In this document: positions 55,127-64,000 of the stretch, one piece after another | How the letters are laid out: every line of letters begins with the position of its first letter | How positions within the stretch are numbered: the stretch's first letter is position 1 | Origin: Silurus meridionalis | Lineage: Eukaryota > Chordata > Actinopteri > Siluriformes > Siluridae | Assembly: GCF_014805685.1 (NCBI RefSeq) | Contig: NC_060885.1 | Location: forward strand, 24,150,132 to 24,214,131 | Length of the DNA: 64,000 nt | Reading direction: 5' to 3' | Made by a program: the position numbers and the translations under genes | Notes under the pieces: model-generated | Told to the model about the DNA's origin: nothing | The model's database searches: none | The model's input: the letters and a program-made list of their open reading frames with translations, nothing else

Positions 55127-55160
<34 letters not shown>
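55127..55160. repeat. (AC)n microsatellite
   Basis: About 17 AC units. Confidence 0.95.
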
Positions 55161-55162
<2 letters not shown>

Positions 55163-55979
55163 TCACTTGCATATCCTAATGGTCCGGAAAGGTGTTAATG
55201 CATTTTTTTCAGTTAATTAACCACTTCAATTAGTACTGTGTGGAGCCGTGGAGGAAAAAGAGGGAGAGGGAAAAAATAGAGCGAGAGGGAGGAAAGAAAG
55301 ACAGAGTTAAAGCTAAGATGAAAAAAGGGGTAATAATGTCAGATGGCTATTCTCTCAAAATGAAAAGACAAAGTGCATCACTGAATTTGTTCTTATTAGG
55401 ATATGGATTAAAACAAAAGCAAAACGTAAAAAAAAAAATTCTGCTTGTTAATCTGGTGTTTTGCCAAGGGTCTGTAACTTTTCTAACTTTCCCATTGACT
55501 GTTATTGTCTGGTCGGCGATGTATGTATTCTGAAATTAAACTTTACAAATGAGAGCTGAAATAAATCCTGAAAAGGTCATTCCTAGCAGCGTTATTTGCA
55601 TTCACTTATCCTTGGATCAACTGTGCGGCAATGGAGCTCAGGCAGTACACCTCCAAAATTGATGCAGTTGTTGTAAGTAAAGGACAGTGCTGTGGAAAAA
55701 AGGAAAAAAAGAAAAGCTTCTTAGATAGCACTTCATTGTATAGAGCATTAGCATATTCATCACTATAAATTGGAAACCAGTTTTGACTCTACACGACTAG
55801 CACAGTGGTTCTCATTTACGTTCCATTCTTGTTTTTAATATTTAATATTTGTCAGGTTTTTTTACTCTTCAGTTCCTATTTACCAGTTTTAATCAAACTC
55901 CTAACCAAAAGCTCTATGTAACAGGTGGCACACTGCCAAGTTTCCATCCTCCAAAATCCATACATTTAGCTCTATATTT
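55161..55979. other. Gene-free stretch
   Basis: A lysine-rich open frame (55240-55533) is a product of purine-rich sequence and is not supported as a gene. Confidence 0.4.
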
Positions 55980-56143
55980 AAGATGTTGGACTTTGGATCA
56001 AAAGGTTAAATTCCAGCACCGCCAAGCTCCTATTGCTGGGGCCCTGAGCAAGACTTTTAACCCTCAAGTTGTATAAATATGAGATAATTATAATTCAATC
56101 TGGGTAAGGGTGTATGATAAATGCCATAAATATAAATGTAAAT
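55980..56143 (+). mobile_element. tRNA-derived SINE (second type), decayed
   Basis: 'agatgttggactttggatcaaaaggttaaattccagcaccgccaagc' (box B region degenerate), 'gccctgagcaagacttttaaccctcaagttg', and the tail 'taagggtgtatgataaatgccataaatataaatgtaaa'. This matches a widespread fish SINE ('ggataagggcgtctgctaaatgcc'), from memory. The box A head is poorly preserved. Confidence 0.75.
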
Positions 56144-56454
56144 AGGTCATATGCTGCCAATCTATGTAATTCCTGGATTATGTGCTCTTATTTTCTCTAT
56201 AATTTATCAGCAGGAATTAGGAAGAAACTGTCCATATTATTTAAAATTCTACTCAGACTAAAAAATATCAATTAGAAGACTTGCATTGGCGCTGCCATAC
56301 CCATTAATACCCATAATTGATACTAATAGGAAAAAGTAAACACTTGCTTACACTCTTTTGAACATAGGATCTCATACATCTTTACTCTCTGACTGTTGTC
56401 AGTTTAATTCAGTCATGGATATTGCCTCAAAGAAGCTTTACACAGCAAAGGGGA

Positions 56455-57140
56455 TGAAACAAAATATGTAGTTAAAGTTAAAGTAGATATACAGTAGGTA
56501 CAATGTGAGTAAAAGTTCAAACATATTTGCTTTAAGGTTTCCTATGATCTATTATGGCTATTATGTTCCCATTAGCATTTTTGTCACTCTTTATTAAACA
56601 ACTGAGTTTATGTGGAAAATATTCTAATGTTACTCTTAACACACCAGTCTATTAATAGAATGATATAATGAGTCAAACACTGATTGATATCATTACAATT
56701 ACCATGAGCCCAAAACCTTCTTTTGAACTACAAATCAGGCCACAGGTGTTGTGGTGAGTTAGATTCAGGAGTTTCTTCCATCAGTTATTCCTCTTAAAAT
56801 GTTCTGCTTGCTGTTGAACTGATGCTGAACTGTATGTTGGTGATAAGTAGACACCACCAACCACCAATTAAAACAAGTTCAAACAAAGCGTGCGCTCAAC
56901 CCTGATTGGTGGCTTGCTGCGTGCTTGACCAGTTAAATTTTTATCCACTTATAAATAAAAAACAATTACTGATTTCACAAAATGCAGTTGAGTAAAAAGT
57001 ACGCTATTTGACTTTGAAATGTAGTGAAGTGAAAGTGAAAGTCTCCCCAAATGGAAACACTTCAGTAAAGTACAGGTACATGAAAAAGCTACTTAACTAC
57101 AGCTACAGCTACAGTAACAAATTACATTTACTTTGCGACT
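56455..57140. repeat. Interspersed repeat S, copy 2
   Basis: Same block order as 17385-17900 with extra internal sequence (about 56640-56860), including 'aacaagttcaaacaaagcg', 'accctgattggtggcttgctg' and 'gtctccccaaatggaaacac', ending 'cagtaacaaattacatttac'. Another piece of the family (taaaaatactcatttc, gcaaaagtacaaagtta) is at 57815-57900. Confidence 0.65.
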
Positions 57141-57360
57141 GTGGCAAGGAAAAACTCTGTGAGATGGTATGAGAAATCTTGAGAGGAACCAGACTCAAAA
57201 GGGAACCCATCCTCATCTGGGTGGCACCGAATGTCCATTCATTATAGTTCCATCATTGTGAAGGTGTGCAGTGATAGCCGATTAAATGTACGTAGTGGTC
57301 CTGAGCCACTGTTGTAGACTGTTGATATTAATTGCAGTCCAAATCCATCCTCAAAGTTCT
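57140..57360 (-). repeat. Non-LTR retroelement tail U, inverted copy
   Basis: Reverse complement of 62985-63250: 'gactgtggcaaggaaaaactctg', 'gaggaaccagactcaaaagggaacccatcctcatctgggt', 'gtggtcctgagccactgt'. Directly follows repeat S copy 2. Confidence 0.75.
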
Positions 57361-57399
57361 TGTGTTGTTCAGTAACTTGTCATCTGGGATATTTCTCGC

Positions 57400-57725
57400 C
57401 ACCCTGCATGTTCTAGTTGCTGTTCCCTACTCCTGATCCTGATCCTGACCCTGACCCCTGTACAACACTGCCTCTGTTCTGGTTTGAACTCTAGACTGGT
57501 TCATTGTTTGTGTTTTTGCTCTGCCCTCTATTGCTCAGTTTGGCGTGCCTGAATTTTTGTACTGTTTTTGGATTTGGTTCTGTCTCTGCCTACATTGCCC
57601 TGTTTGCCTGTGTTAAGACCCTGGACTGTTTTTCTGACTGTGTTTTTGCCTTTGCCCCATTGCTCTGTCTTGCTCTGCTTGCTACTTTTGATTAAAGACT
57701 GTTTTCTCCATACCCCTGTGGCATC
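57400..57725 (+). repeat. Possible solo-LTR-like repeat
   Basis: A pyrimidine-rich segment with 'cctgatcctgatcctgaccctgacccctg' short repeats, several 'tgtttttgcctttgcc'-like words and an end 'gattaaagactgttttctccatacccctgtggcatcctgcatttgggtcc'. The ATTAAA followed by 'ctgcatttgggtcc' resembles the R/U5 end of fish LTR elements. Boundaries are not defined. Confidence 0.4.
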
Positions 57726-58110
57726 CTGCATTTGGGTCCTTCCCTTCCACTCACTGCACTTACTGACACATTTCTGTACATACCCTGAAACTACCCTGCT
57801 AAAATATTTCTCTGGAGAAGTAAAAATACTCATTTCTTTTTTTTTTTTAACTTAAGCAAAAGTACAAAGTTACATATCTTTTTATGGAAAGAGAGTACCT
57901 TCACTTTACACAAACTTTTGCAGTTATGGTCTCAAAACAGGTTCTCGTTTAACTAAATGTATTTGTTTACTAGCAAGGAACGTGTGTTTTCTAAAATGTT
58001 GTGATGTGAGAAGTACTGTATTCTGAATTAAAATATGCTGAAGTGACACTTTCCCAAAAGAAAAAATACTCTGAAAAATAAATGATGCTTAAAAACTGTC
58101 TTAAAGTACT

Positions 58111-58232
58111 TACATCCCCGAATTCCAAAACAATTGGGATGCTGTGCAAAATTGTAAATAAAAACAGAATGCAATGAAATCTCATAAATTCATGTTTTAG
58201 TCACAATTAAACAAACAGAAAATAAATAAAAT

Positions 58233-58299
<67 letters not shown>

Positions 58300-58906
58300 C
58301 ACAATTTTAAGGAAAAAATAAGGTCAGATCACAGGCATTCAATATTGATTTTCACTCTTGTCGAGTGCAGTGAGATTTATACGAATTCTTTGAAACATTC
58401 ATTGATTATTATGTATGTAAATGATAAAATATTCAACTGTTTTGTGATTTGAAATTGAGGAACATTATTCTGAAATTGTTCCACAATTTGTAGGCACAGT
58501 GTTTCACAGATTGTCGACGCTCTGCCCATCTTTACTTCTGAGAGACTCTGCCTCTCTAAAATACGCTATTTATACCCAATCATCTTACTGACCTGTTGTC
58601 AATTAATCTCATTAGTTGCAAAATGTTTTTCCATCTGTTTCATTTTAATAACATTCTTTTTAATAACAACTTTTTTCAGACCTTTGTTGCGCCATCACAA
58701 TTTTTTTTTAGACATGTTGCAGGCATCAAATTCCAAATGACTTAATTTTCTCTTAGAATTGTACATTTCCTCAGTTTAAACATCTGATATGTTTTCTATG
58801 TTCTTCTATGAATAAAATATAGAATTATGAGATTTGCAAATCATTGTAGTCTGTTTTTATTTGCATTTTACACAGTGTCCCAACTATTTTAGAATTTGGA
58901 TTGTAA
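58111..58906. mobile_element. DNA transposon with long TIRs, non-autonomous
   Basis: Left 'tacatccccgaattccaaaacaattgggatgctgtg' and right 'cacagtgtcccaactattttagaatttggattgta' are inverted copies, with longer matching arms ('aaataaaaacagaatgcaatgaaatctcat' against 'atgagatttgcaaatcattgtagtctgtttttattt'). An (AT)n tract (58235-58294) sits inside. No transposase frame. Fish elements with 'ccccgattccaaaaaagttgggac' ends are very common; I do not name the superfamily. Confidence 0.75.
58235..58294. repeat. (AT)n microsatellite
   Basis: AT run inside the transposon at 58111-58906. Confidence 0.95.
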
Positions 58907-60300
58907 GGTTACTACTCAGGCTTTTCCTTTAATTAGTCCGTATCTATACACCTTTGATTTGTGCATTGTCATGAGTTGCATTCTTGCATTCGTGCATTCT
59001 TTTCTATTCCATGTTTTCCATTGTATCTCTAGTTGTGTGATTCATGCTGATTTAATCCTGGACTGTTTCTATGTCAGTAATTGACAGAATTACATGGTTT
59101 TTGTCTGTGCACTATTCCCCATCTATAACATTGGATTGTAATTCTTGGACTCCTTCCTAATAATCTGCACATTGAACACTGTTACAGTTGCAGCGTACAT
59201 GACAATATTTGTATAAGTGAAAACATCAGCTACATTGCAGCATGGGGCCTGAGCATAAACAAACACATGTTCAGTTGAAGGACATTCATGGGCATTGATT
59301 TGAAGACCACCAATGATGCATTTGTCACCTTTGGGCGACCCGTGGTGTGCAGCCAGAGGTGGTGTGTGGCAAGTACCAGTGGAATGCTCTGTGTGACATT
59401 CTGTGGCCTTGCTGTAATTGAATTGGAGCTGGACTGTGAGTTTTAGAAGCTAGTGTGCATATATCCTGTTATGGATCAGACAGTCGACAGTCCATGGGGA
59501 GCTCCTGCTATGAACATCAATCGAGGAAGCATTTGCGTTTTGTGATGATTCAAATTAGTTACATAGAAGCATATCCACACAGGCCTCACTAGGGATGTAA
59601 CATGCTCAAGGCTCTCATTTCCTATGTCTATATAACTCTGTTTCAAAGATTAGAACCCTGACAGTCATGACCTTGTCTTTAGCTATGGATCCAGGTTGAT
59701 TTTCTACAGGCTTTCTAAATGGGGACATTAAATTCTCTGTACTATTTTGTAGGATGTAGGATGTTAAGTAAAACCAAATGTCCTTGGAAAAAGGGCAGAG
59801 GCAGAGCCAAGGTCAAGAAAGTCAGACCTCAGCAAAATGGGTGGGTTCAGGAAATGGGTTTTCTCGTTCAGATGTGTTCACGGATAATACCTAACATTCC
59901 AGCGATGCATGACGAAACTTTGCTGCTACACAGCTATGATGAACAACAACAGTCTATCTCAATGGAATAGTCTCATAATGGCTCTGAATTTCCCACTTCG
60001 AGTATTCCTGCAGTTATGATGAGATGTGACATCTTCTCACAGCATTGTTCCAAATGCCTGTCATAGGTCATCCAAATCTAGCCTTAGTCTCCAGAAACTT
60101 CTGGAGTGAGTCAGTTCTTTAAAAGAGAAAAGAAATCTGAAAGTCTCTACATATATAAACTCAACATAATTAAAAGTTAAATTAACCATGTGGGCTCTTG
60201 ATGAGGTATTTCATTTATAATTAATGGACCATTCTGAATATTTTAAGTGAGGGTAAGATAAGGTGGCATATCTCAAAATGGGATTGTCACAAAAAATATA
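58907..60300. other. Gene-free stretch
   Basis: Contains pyrimidine-rich repeat-like words around 58950-59220 (ttgcattcttgcattcgtgcattc; ctgcacattgaacactgttac), perhaps a retroelement end, but no defined element or exon. Confidence 0.35.
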
Positions 60301-60720
60301 TTTGACCATAACTAAATGGACACCTGACCCTTACATATATAAAGGTTTCCAACAAATTCTAATGAAATGTAAACCACACAATTAAATAGAAAGTCTTTGT
60401 ATGCTGTAGCATTAAGATAAACTTTCACCTAAAACTAAGAGGCTGAATCGTGTTCCCGCAATACAATGCCATGTTGCGCATCGGTAGGCCCATGAAGACA
60501 AGGTTTGCCATGATTGGGCTGGAAGAATTTCTGTGGTCTGCACAGAGTCTTGACCTCAACCCCACTGAACACCTTTGGGATAAATTTAAATGCTGATTGT
60601 GTCCCAAAGTCTAGTGAAAAACCTGCCCAGCAGAGTGAAGGAAGCTACAAAAGTTTTACTAAACTGGAAGTGAGATGTTTAACATATGGCACATATGGAT
60701 GCGATGGTCAGGTGTGGTTA
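60301..60720 (+). mobile_element. Tc1 family A remnant, copy 8 (most diverged)
   Basis: 'gaccataactaaatggacacctgaccc', 'ctttgtatgctgtagcatta', 'caatacaatgccatgttgcgcatc', 'ctggaagaatttctgtggtctgcacagagtcttgacctcaaccccactgaacacctttggg' (the catalytic region, best preserved of all copies) and 'gatgcgatggtcaggtgtgg'. Frames are disrupted. Confidence 0.7.
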
Positions 60721-61382
60721 ACATACTTAATTTTATATACTGAGTCATGCAGAATAAAATAGGACTCAGTCAAAAGGGCAGAGGTCAAAATCAGCTCTGT
60801 TATGTGCCACTACTTCATTCTGTGGTGACAACATTTACGATCAGCTGTTGCAGGGATTATGTGATCGTCCAGTGTCCTGCTTTTAGCACCGTGTGCCTGC
60901 ACGAAGTAACAAATATCACTGGCAAACTTTGACTCCAAGTGAAGGTCAGACTATCAAGATTCAGCCTGGGGAAGCTCTTTAAGATATAATTAATTTCGAT
61001 CTACTGGCTTGGGATGATTTCAATATTGTTCACAGCATTTTATGATCAATTTTTCCTCACCATTTTATCCTCCTGCCATCCTAGTCACTATTTTAAGCAT
61101 TATTAAATGTATTAAGGTTTCACTGGGACCATGTCATTATAACTGTAGACTATTGGAGTAAAATTAGTCTAAAAGCAGTTGCATTCAATTTAAAGGCAAA
61201 TCCATATTTACCTTCATATATCATGCTAGATAGTTAGCATAGTTAATATTTTGACTTGGTGTGTTTTCTGCTATGGCTAGGTGTATAGTAATGACTGGGA
61301 ATGATAAGATTTGACTATTTGCATCAGTCTAAATGTTAATGAAGTGAGGCTTTTTTGAACCAATAATTTGATAATATGCAGT
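60721..61382. other. Gene-free stretch
   Basis: No features recognised. Confidence 0.4.
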
Positions 61383-61700
61383 GACCAATAATTTGTGCGC
61401 AATATTTGATATGTAGATTGATTTCTCCTCGCTAAATTGTTTCTCAAGTTTTTTTTTCTCTCAGCACCGCTGCTGCTACGTGAATACACACACACTATGG
61501 AGACCAAGGCATGTTCTGAGAGTCACTTAGAATACAGATAAACATGGCAGAGGTAGAGCTGCATCTTTCTGGAGACAGAACAGGAAAAGAACATCTGGTT
61601 TTATTTCAACTTCATCTTTTTTGCACTACAAAGGCCTGCTTGTGAAAGGGCCATTCAATAAAAGTCAGAACACACTTAAGTAAATTGATGATTTACTAAA
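61383..61700 (-). repeat. Interspersed repeat R, copy 3
   Basis: Inverted relative to 9285 and 23290: 'gattgatttctcctcgctaaattgtttctcaag', 'agcaccgctgctgctacg', 'acatggcagaggtagagctgcatctttctggagacagaacaggaaaagaacatctgg', 'gtgaaagggccat', 'cttaagtaaattgatgat'. Confidence 0.75.
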
Positions 61701-61806
61701 GAAATTAATTAACTACGTATGCCATATTGAATTGCATAGCATCATATTTTTTCCATTGCAACCCATAGTGTTGAATCGATTTGAAATCGTATCCTACTTG
61801 TTAGAT

Positions 61807-61807
<1 letters not shown>

Positions 61808-61850
<43 letters not shown>

Positions 61851-61851
61851 T

Positions 61852-61898
<47 letters not shown>
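61808..61898. repeat. (AC)n and (GA)n microsatellites
   Basis: AC run (about 61808-61848), short spacer, GA run (61861-61896). Confidence 0.95.
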
Positions 61899-61900
<2 letters not shown>

Positions 61901-62897
61901 TGCTTAAGATAGTTTGAACATAGAGAGCAGAACTAGAAAGCAGAACACACTTGGACACAGACGAGGAAGTGAAAAAAAACAGATCAGCGCATGTAAGCCT
62001 GTTGAGGCAGACCTCCCACAAACGTGACCGTACCAACCACACTGCAGTATATAACACTGTTTTAGTGCTTTTCTCGGAAACATTACATAAAAGAGAATCT
62101 TACAGTGCCACAAGCAGAACATCCTTGTATTTTTTTTTTTTTACCGTTTTTGAGTACTGAATTGAAATGTAATATAATTAAATATGTATGGTGACTAGTA
62201 TGACACCTCTTCACCTCAATCTCTGAGCAGTCTCATAAAACAGAGCAACTGTCTCTAATTAAAGTCATTCGAATGTTAACAGGGGAAAGAGCAAAGTCAG
62301 TAAAAGTTAAAAACTTTAGTTTCTGAATGCGTGGTATTGACAAAGCAGTCAAAAGGGATTTTTTTTTCTGAACTAGAGAAGAGGCTGTCATGGGAAGGTT
62401 CTTCATAAGCAACACAAGACTAAAGAGGTCCTTAATTAGCAATGTAAGCAGCTAACGATCACATAAGAGGGGAGCAGGCTCATGACTGGAGCCGGAATGT
62501 GGTTGCCCCACAGTGATACAAAATATTTTTTTATTTCTGAATTCTATATAGGGACTAATGCTTATACACATACAGTATGTTTTCTGGACTAAAAAATACA
62601 AATATAACCAATTAAAAGAAATCACTTGTTTGCTCTATATATTTTACACGAACCTATCCAAAGTTCAGACGATAATGTTTTGGTGAACCGGGATATTTGG
62701 ATTGGTCTTCCCCCACACTCATACATTTATTGAGGTTGGTTAATGGTGGTGTGTTGGATCGTCTCTTATCCCAAACATCCCTCATATCCCTCATTTCTGT
62801 GGTACCTTCTGGCTCCTTGTTTTAGCTGCCATAGCTAGTCTTACCAGCGTCTCTACTTGTACCCTGATCACACTGTACAGTGTCCTTAAACATTCCT

Positions 62898-62901
<4 letters not shown>
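61899..62901. other. Gene-free stretch
   Basis: No coding or mobile signals recognised. Confidence 0.4.

Positions 62902-62942
<41 letters not shown>
62902..62942. repeat. (CT)n microsatellite
   Basis: CT run of about 20 units. Confidence 0.95.
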
Positions 62943-62945
<3 letters not shown>

Positions 62946-62984
62946 CTTCAATCGGAGACACTCTGTGCAGCTGAGGATGGTTCC

Positions 62985-63392
62985 ACTTCATCAGCATAAA
63001 GATCCATGAAGTTACTGAGCAACTCAAGAACTTTGTTGATGGATTTGGACTGTTATTAATATCAACAGTGTACTACAGTGGCTCAGGACCACTAGGTACA
63101 TTTAATTGGCTAACACTGCACAATGATGGAACTGTAATGAATGGACATTCGGTGTGACCCAGATGAGGACGGGTTCCCTTTTGAGTCTGGTTCCTCTCAA
63201 GTTTTTTTCTCATACCATCTCAGGGAGTTTTTCCTTGCCACAGTCACCAGTGGCCTCCATATTAGGGACAATTTTATAATTATAAGGAACAAACTTATAT
63301 ACTGCTTTATTATTTTATAACCGCTTTATCTCCATTTATGTCCATTGTTAAAAGCACTATACAGATAAAACTTATTTAATTGAAAATATGAT
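62985..63392 (+). repeat. Non-LTR retroelement tail U, longest copy
   Basis: 'gatttggactgttattaatatcaac', 'ggctcaggaccactagg', 'cattcggtgtgacccagatgaggacgggttcccttttgagtctggttcctctcaag', 'catctcagggagtttttccttgccaca', and the terminus 'gtccattgttaaaagcactatacagataaaact...ttgaaa'. The ending is that of a fish non-LTR retroelement. Confidence 0.75.
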
Positions 63393-63429
63393 TTTAACAA
63401 TATCTTAATATCACTTTTATTTTAAATGA

Positions 63430-63600
63430 TAGCTAATCGAATTGGCTACAATGTGTGTGAATGGGTGTGTATGGTGCTCTGTGATGGACTCATGTCTTAT
63501 CCAAAGCAAAATCTTCTCTCTGTTGGTACTGGGATAGGCTCCAGATTCACCACAACTTTGACTAGGATAAAGCAGTTACTATAAGTGAATGAAATGGCTA
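63430..63600 (+). repeat. LINE/SINE 3' tail fragment
   Basis: 'gtgtgtgaatgggtgtgtatggtgctctgtgatggactcatg', 'tactgggataggctccagattcaccacaactttgactaggataaagcagttact' and 'gaatgaaatgg'. This is the decayed form of a tail very common in fish ('gggataggctccggatccacc'), from memory. Confidence 0.65.
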
Positions 63601-64000
63601 TATGAATGGAAGATTTAGGAGCCTGAAGTCAGCTGTCAGTCCAGTTGCTTATCTGCGATTTGACACTAAAGCTCACACAAAAGGCACACTGAAGAATGAT
63701 GACCAATTCAGAAAGCACTTGTGCATGGACATTGCCGTTTTATTCTCTGTCATAAAATAAAGGAATGCTGTAGTAAAATTCTGACCATTCAGTTATTCCA
63801 TCTGCATTAGAGCCACAGGACATGCAGTAAAACACGGCGTAGTTGCTTAATCATCAAATTTCATCCATTCTCAGAGGTTTTGTATTCACCGAAATAGACG
63901 GCAAAAGGATAATATATAGTCATGTTTATAGGCCTACCTATGCATGTACAAACAGTAGTTTCATTAGATTCAATCAAGTCTTGGTGATAAAATGCAAATT
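63601..64000. other. Gene-free end of window
   Basis: No features recognised. Confidence 0.4.

Noticed and set aside
55240..55533. 97-codon Lys/Glu-rich + frame
   Set aside because: The frame follows from purine-rich sequence (gagagggaaaaaatagagcg); no initiation context or homology.
57528..57855. Overlapping frames of about 95-100 codons on both strands
   Set aside because: The sequence is a pyrimidine-rich, LTR-like repeat; long frames on both strands follow from low stop density.

Overview
This 64 kb window looks like an intergenic or very long intronic stretch of a teleost fish nuclear genome. The evidence is the density of Tc1/mariner, hAT and pogo-type DNA transposons, fish-type tRNA-derived SINEs, an RTE-like LINE, a Ty3/gypsy fragment, abundant (AT)n, (GT)n and (GAAA)n microsatellites, and the lack of long host open reading frames. 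The two SINEs and the abundance of Tc1 elements would fit a catfish or other otophysan, but this is recognition from memory and was not searched. There are no prokaryotic features, no rRNA, no CRISPR and no functional tRNA gene that I can see.

Layout. 0.2-11 kb is a thick layer of nested DNA transposons: a degenerate Tc1 copy split by an insertion, three hAT-like elements nested inside one another, several Tc1 families, two pogo/Tigger-like elements, and a Passport-like Tc1 element whose 340-residue transposase frame is intact. 11-24 kb is AT-rich DNA with old, decayed repeats, a GC-rich 30-bp minisatellite, and a candidate CpG-type promoter near 11.6 kb. 24.1-26.4 kb holds a dead RTE-like LINE joined to Tc1 pieces. 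A short segment at 27.17-27.29 kb has the hallmarks of the last coding exon of a host gene on the + strand; I do not recognise the protein.

29.05-37.58 kb is the most striking structure: a nearly identical 2.6-kb segment occurs twice in direct orientation, separated exactly by a truncated Ty3/gypsy element on the minus strand (one LTR, gag, protease, RT and RNase H, but no integrase core and no second LTR). Either a recent segmental duplication or two haplotypes joined in an assembly would explain it.

37.6-64 kb is mostly single-copy-looking DNA with scattered repeats: further copies of the old Tc1 family, a second Passport-like element with a broken transposase, LINE tails, a SINE and a TIR-bearing DNA transposon. 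Several AT-rich but complex blocks (38.7-39.05, 44.9-45.6, 49.2-50.6 and 51.2-51.5 kb) look like conserved non-coding sequence, which would suit a gene desert around a developmental gene; this is inference only. I found no clearly novel biological system. The points most worth checking are the duplication, the orphan terminal exon, the intact transposase and the conserved-looking blocks.
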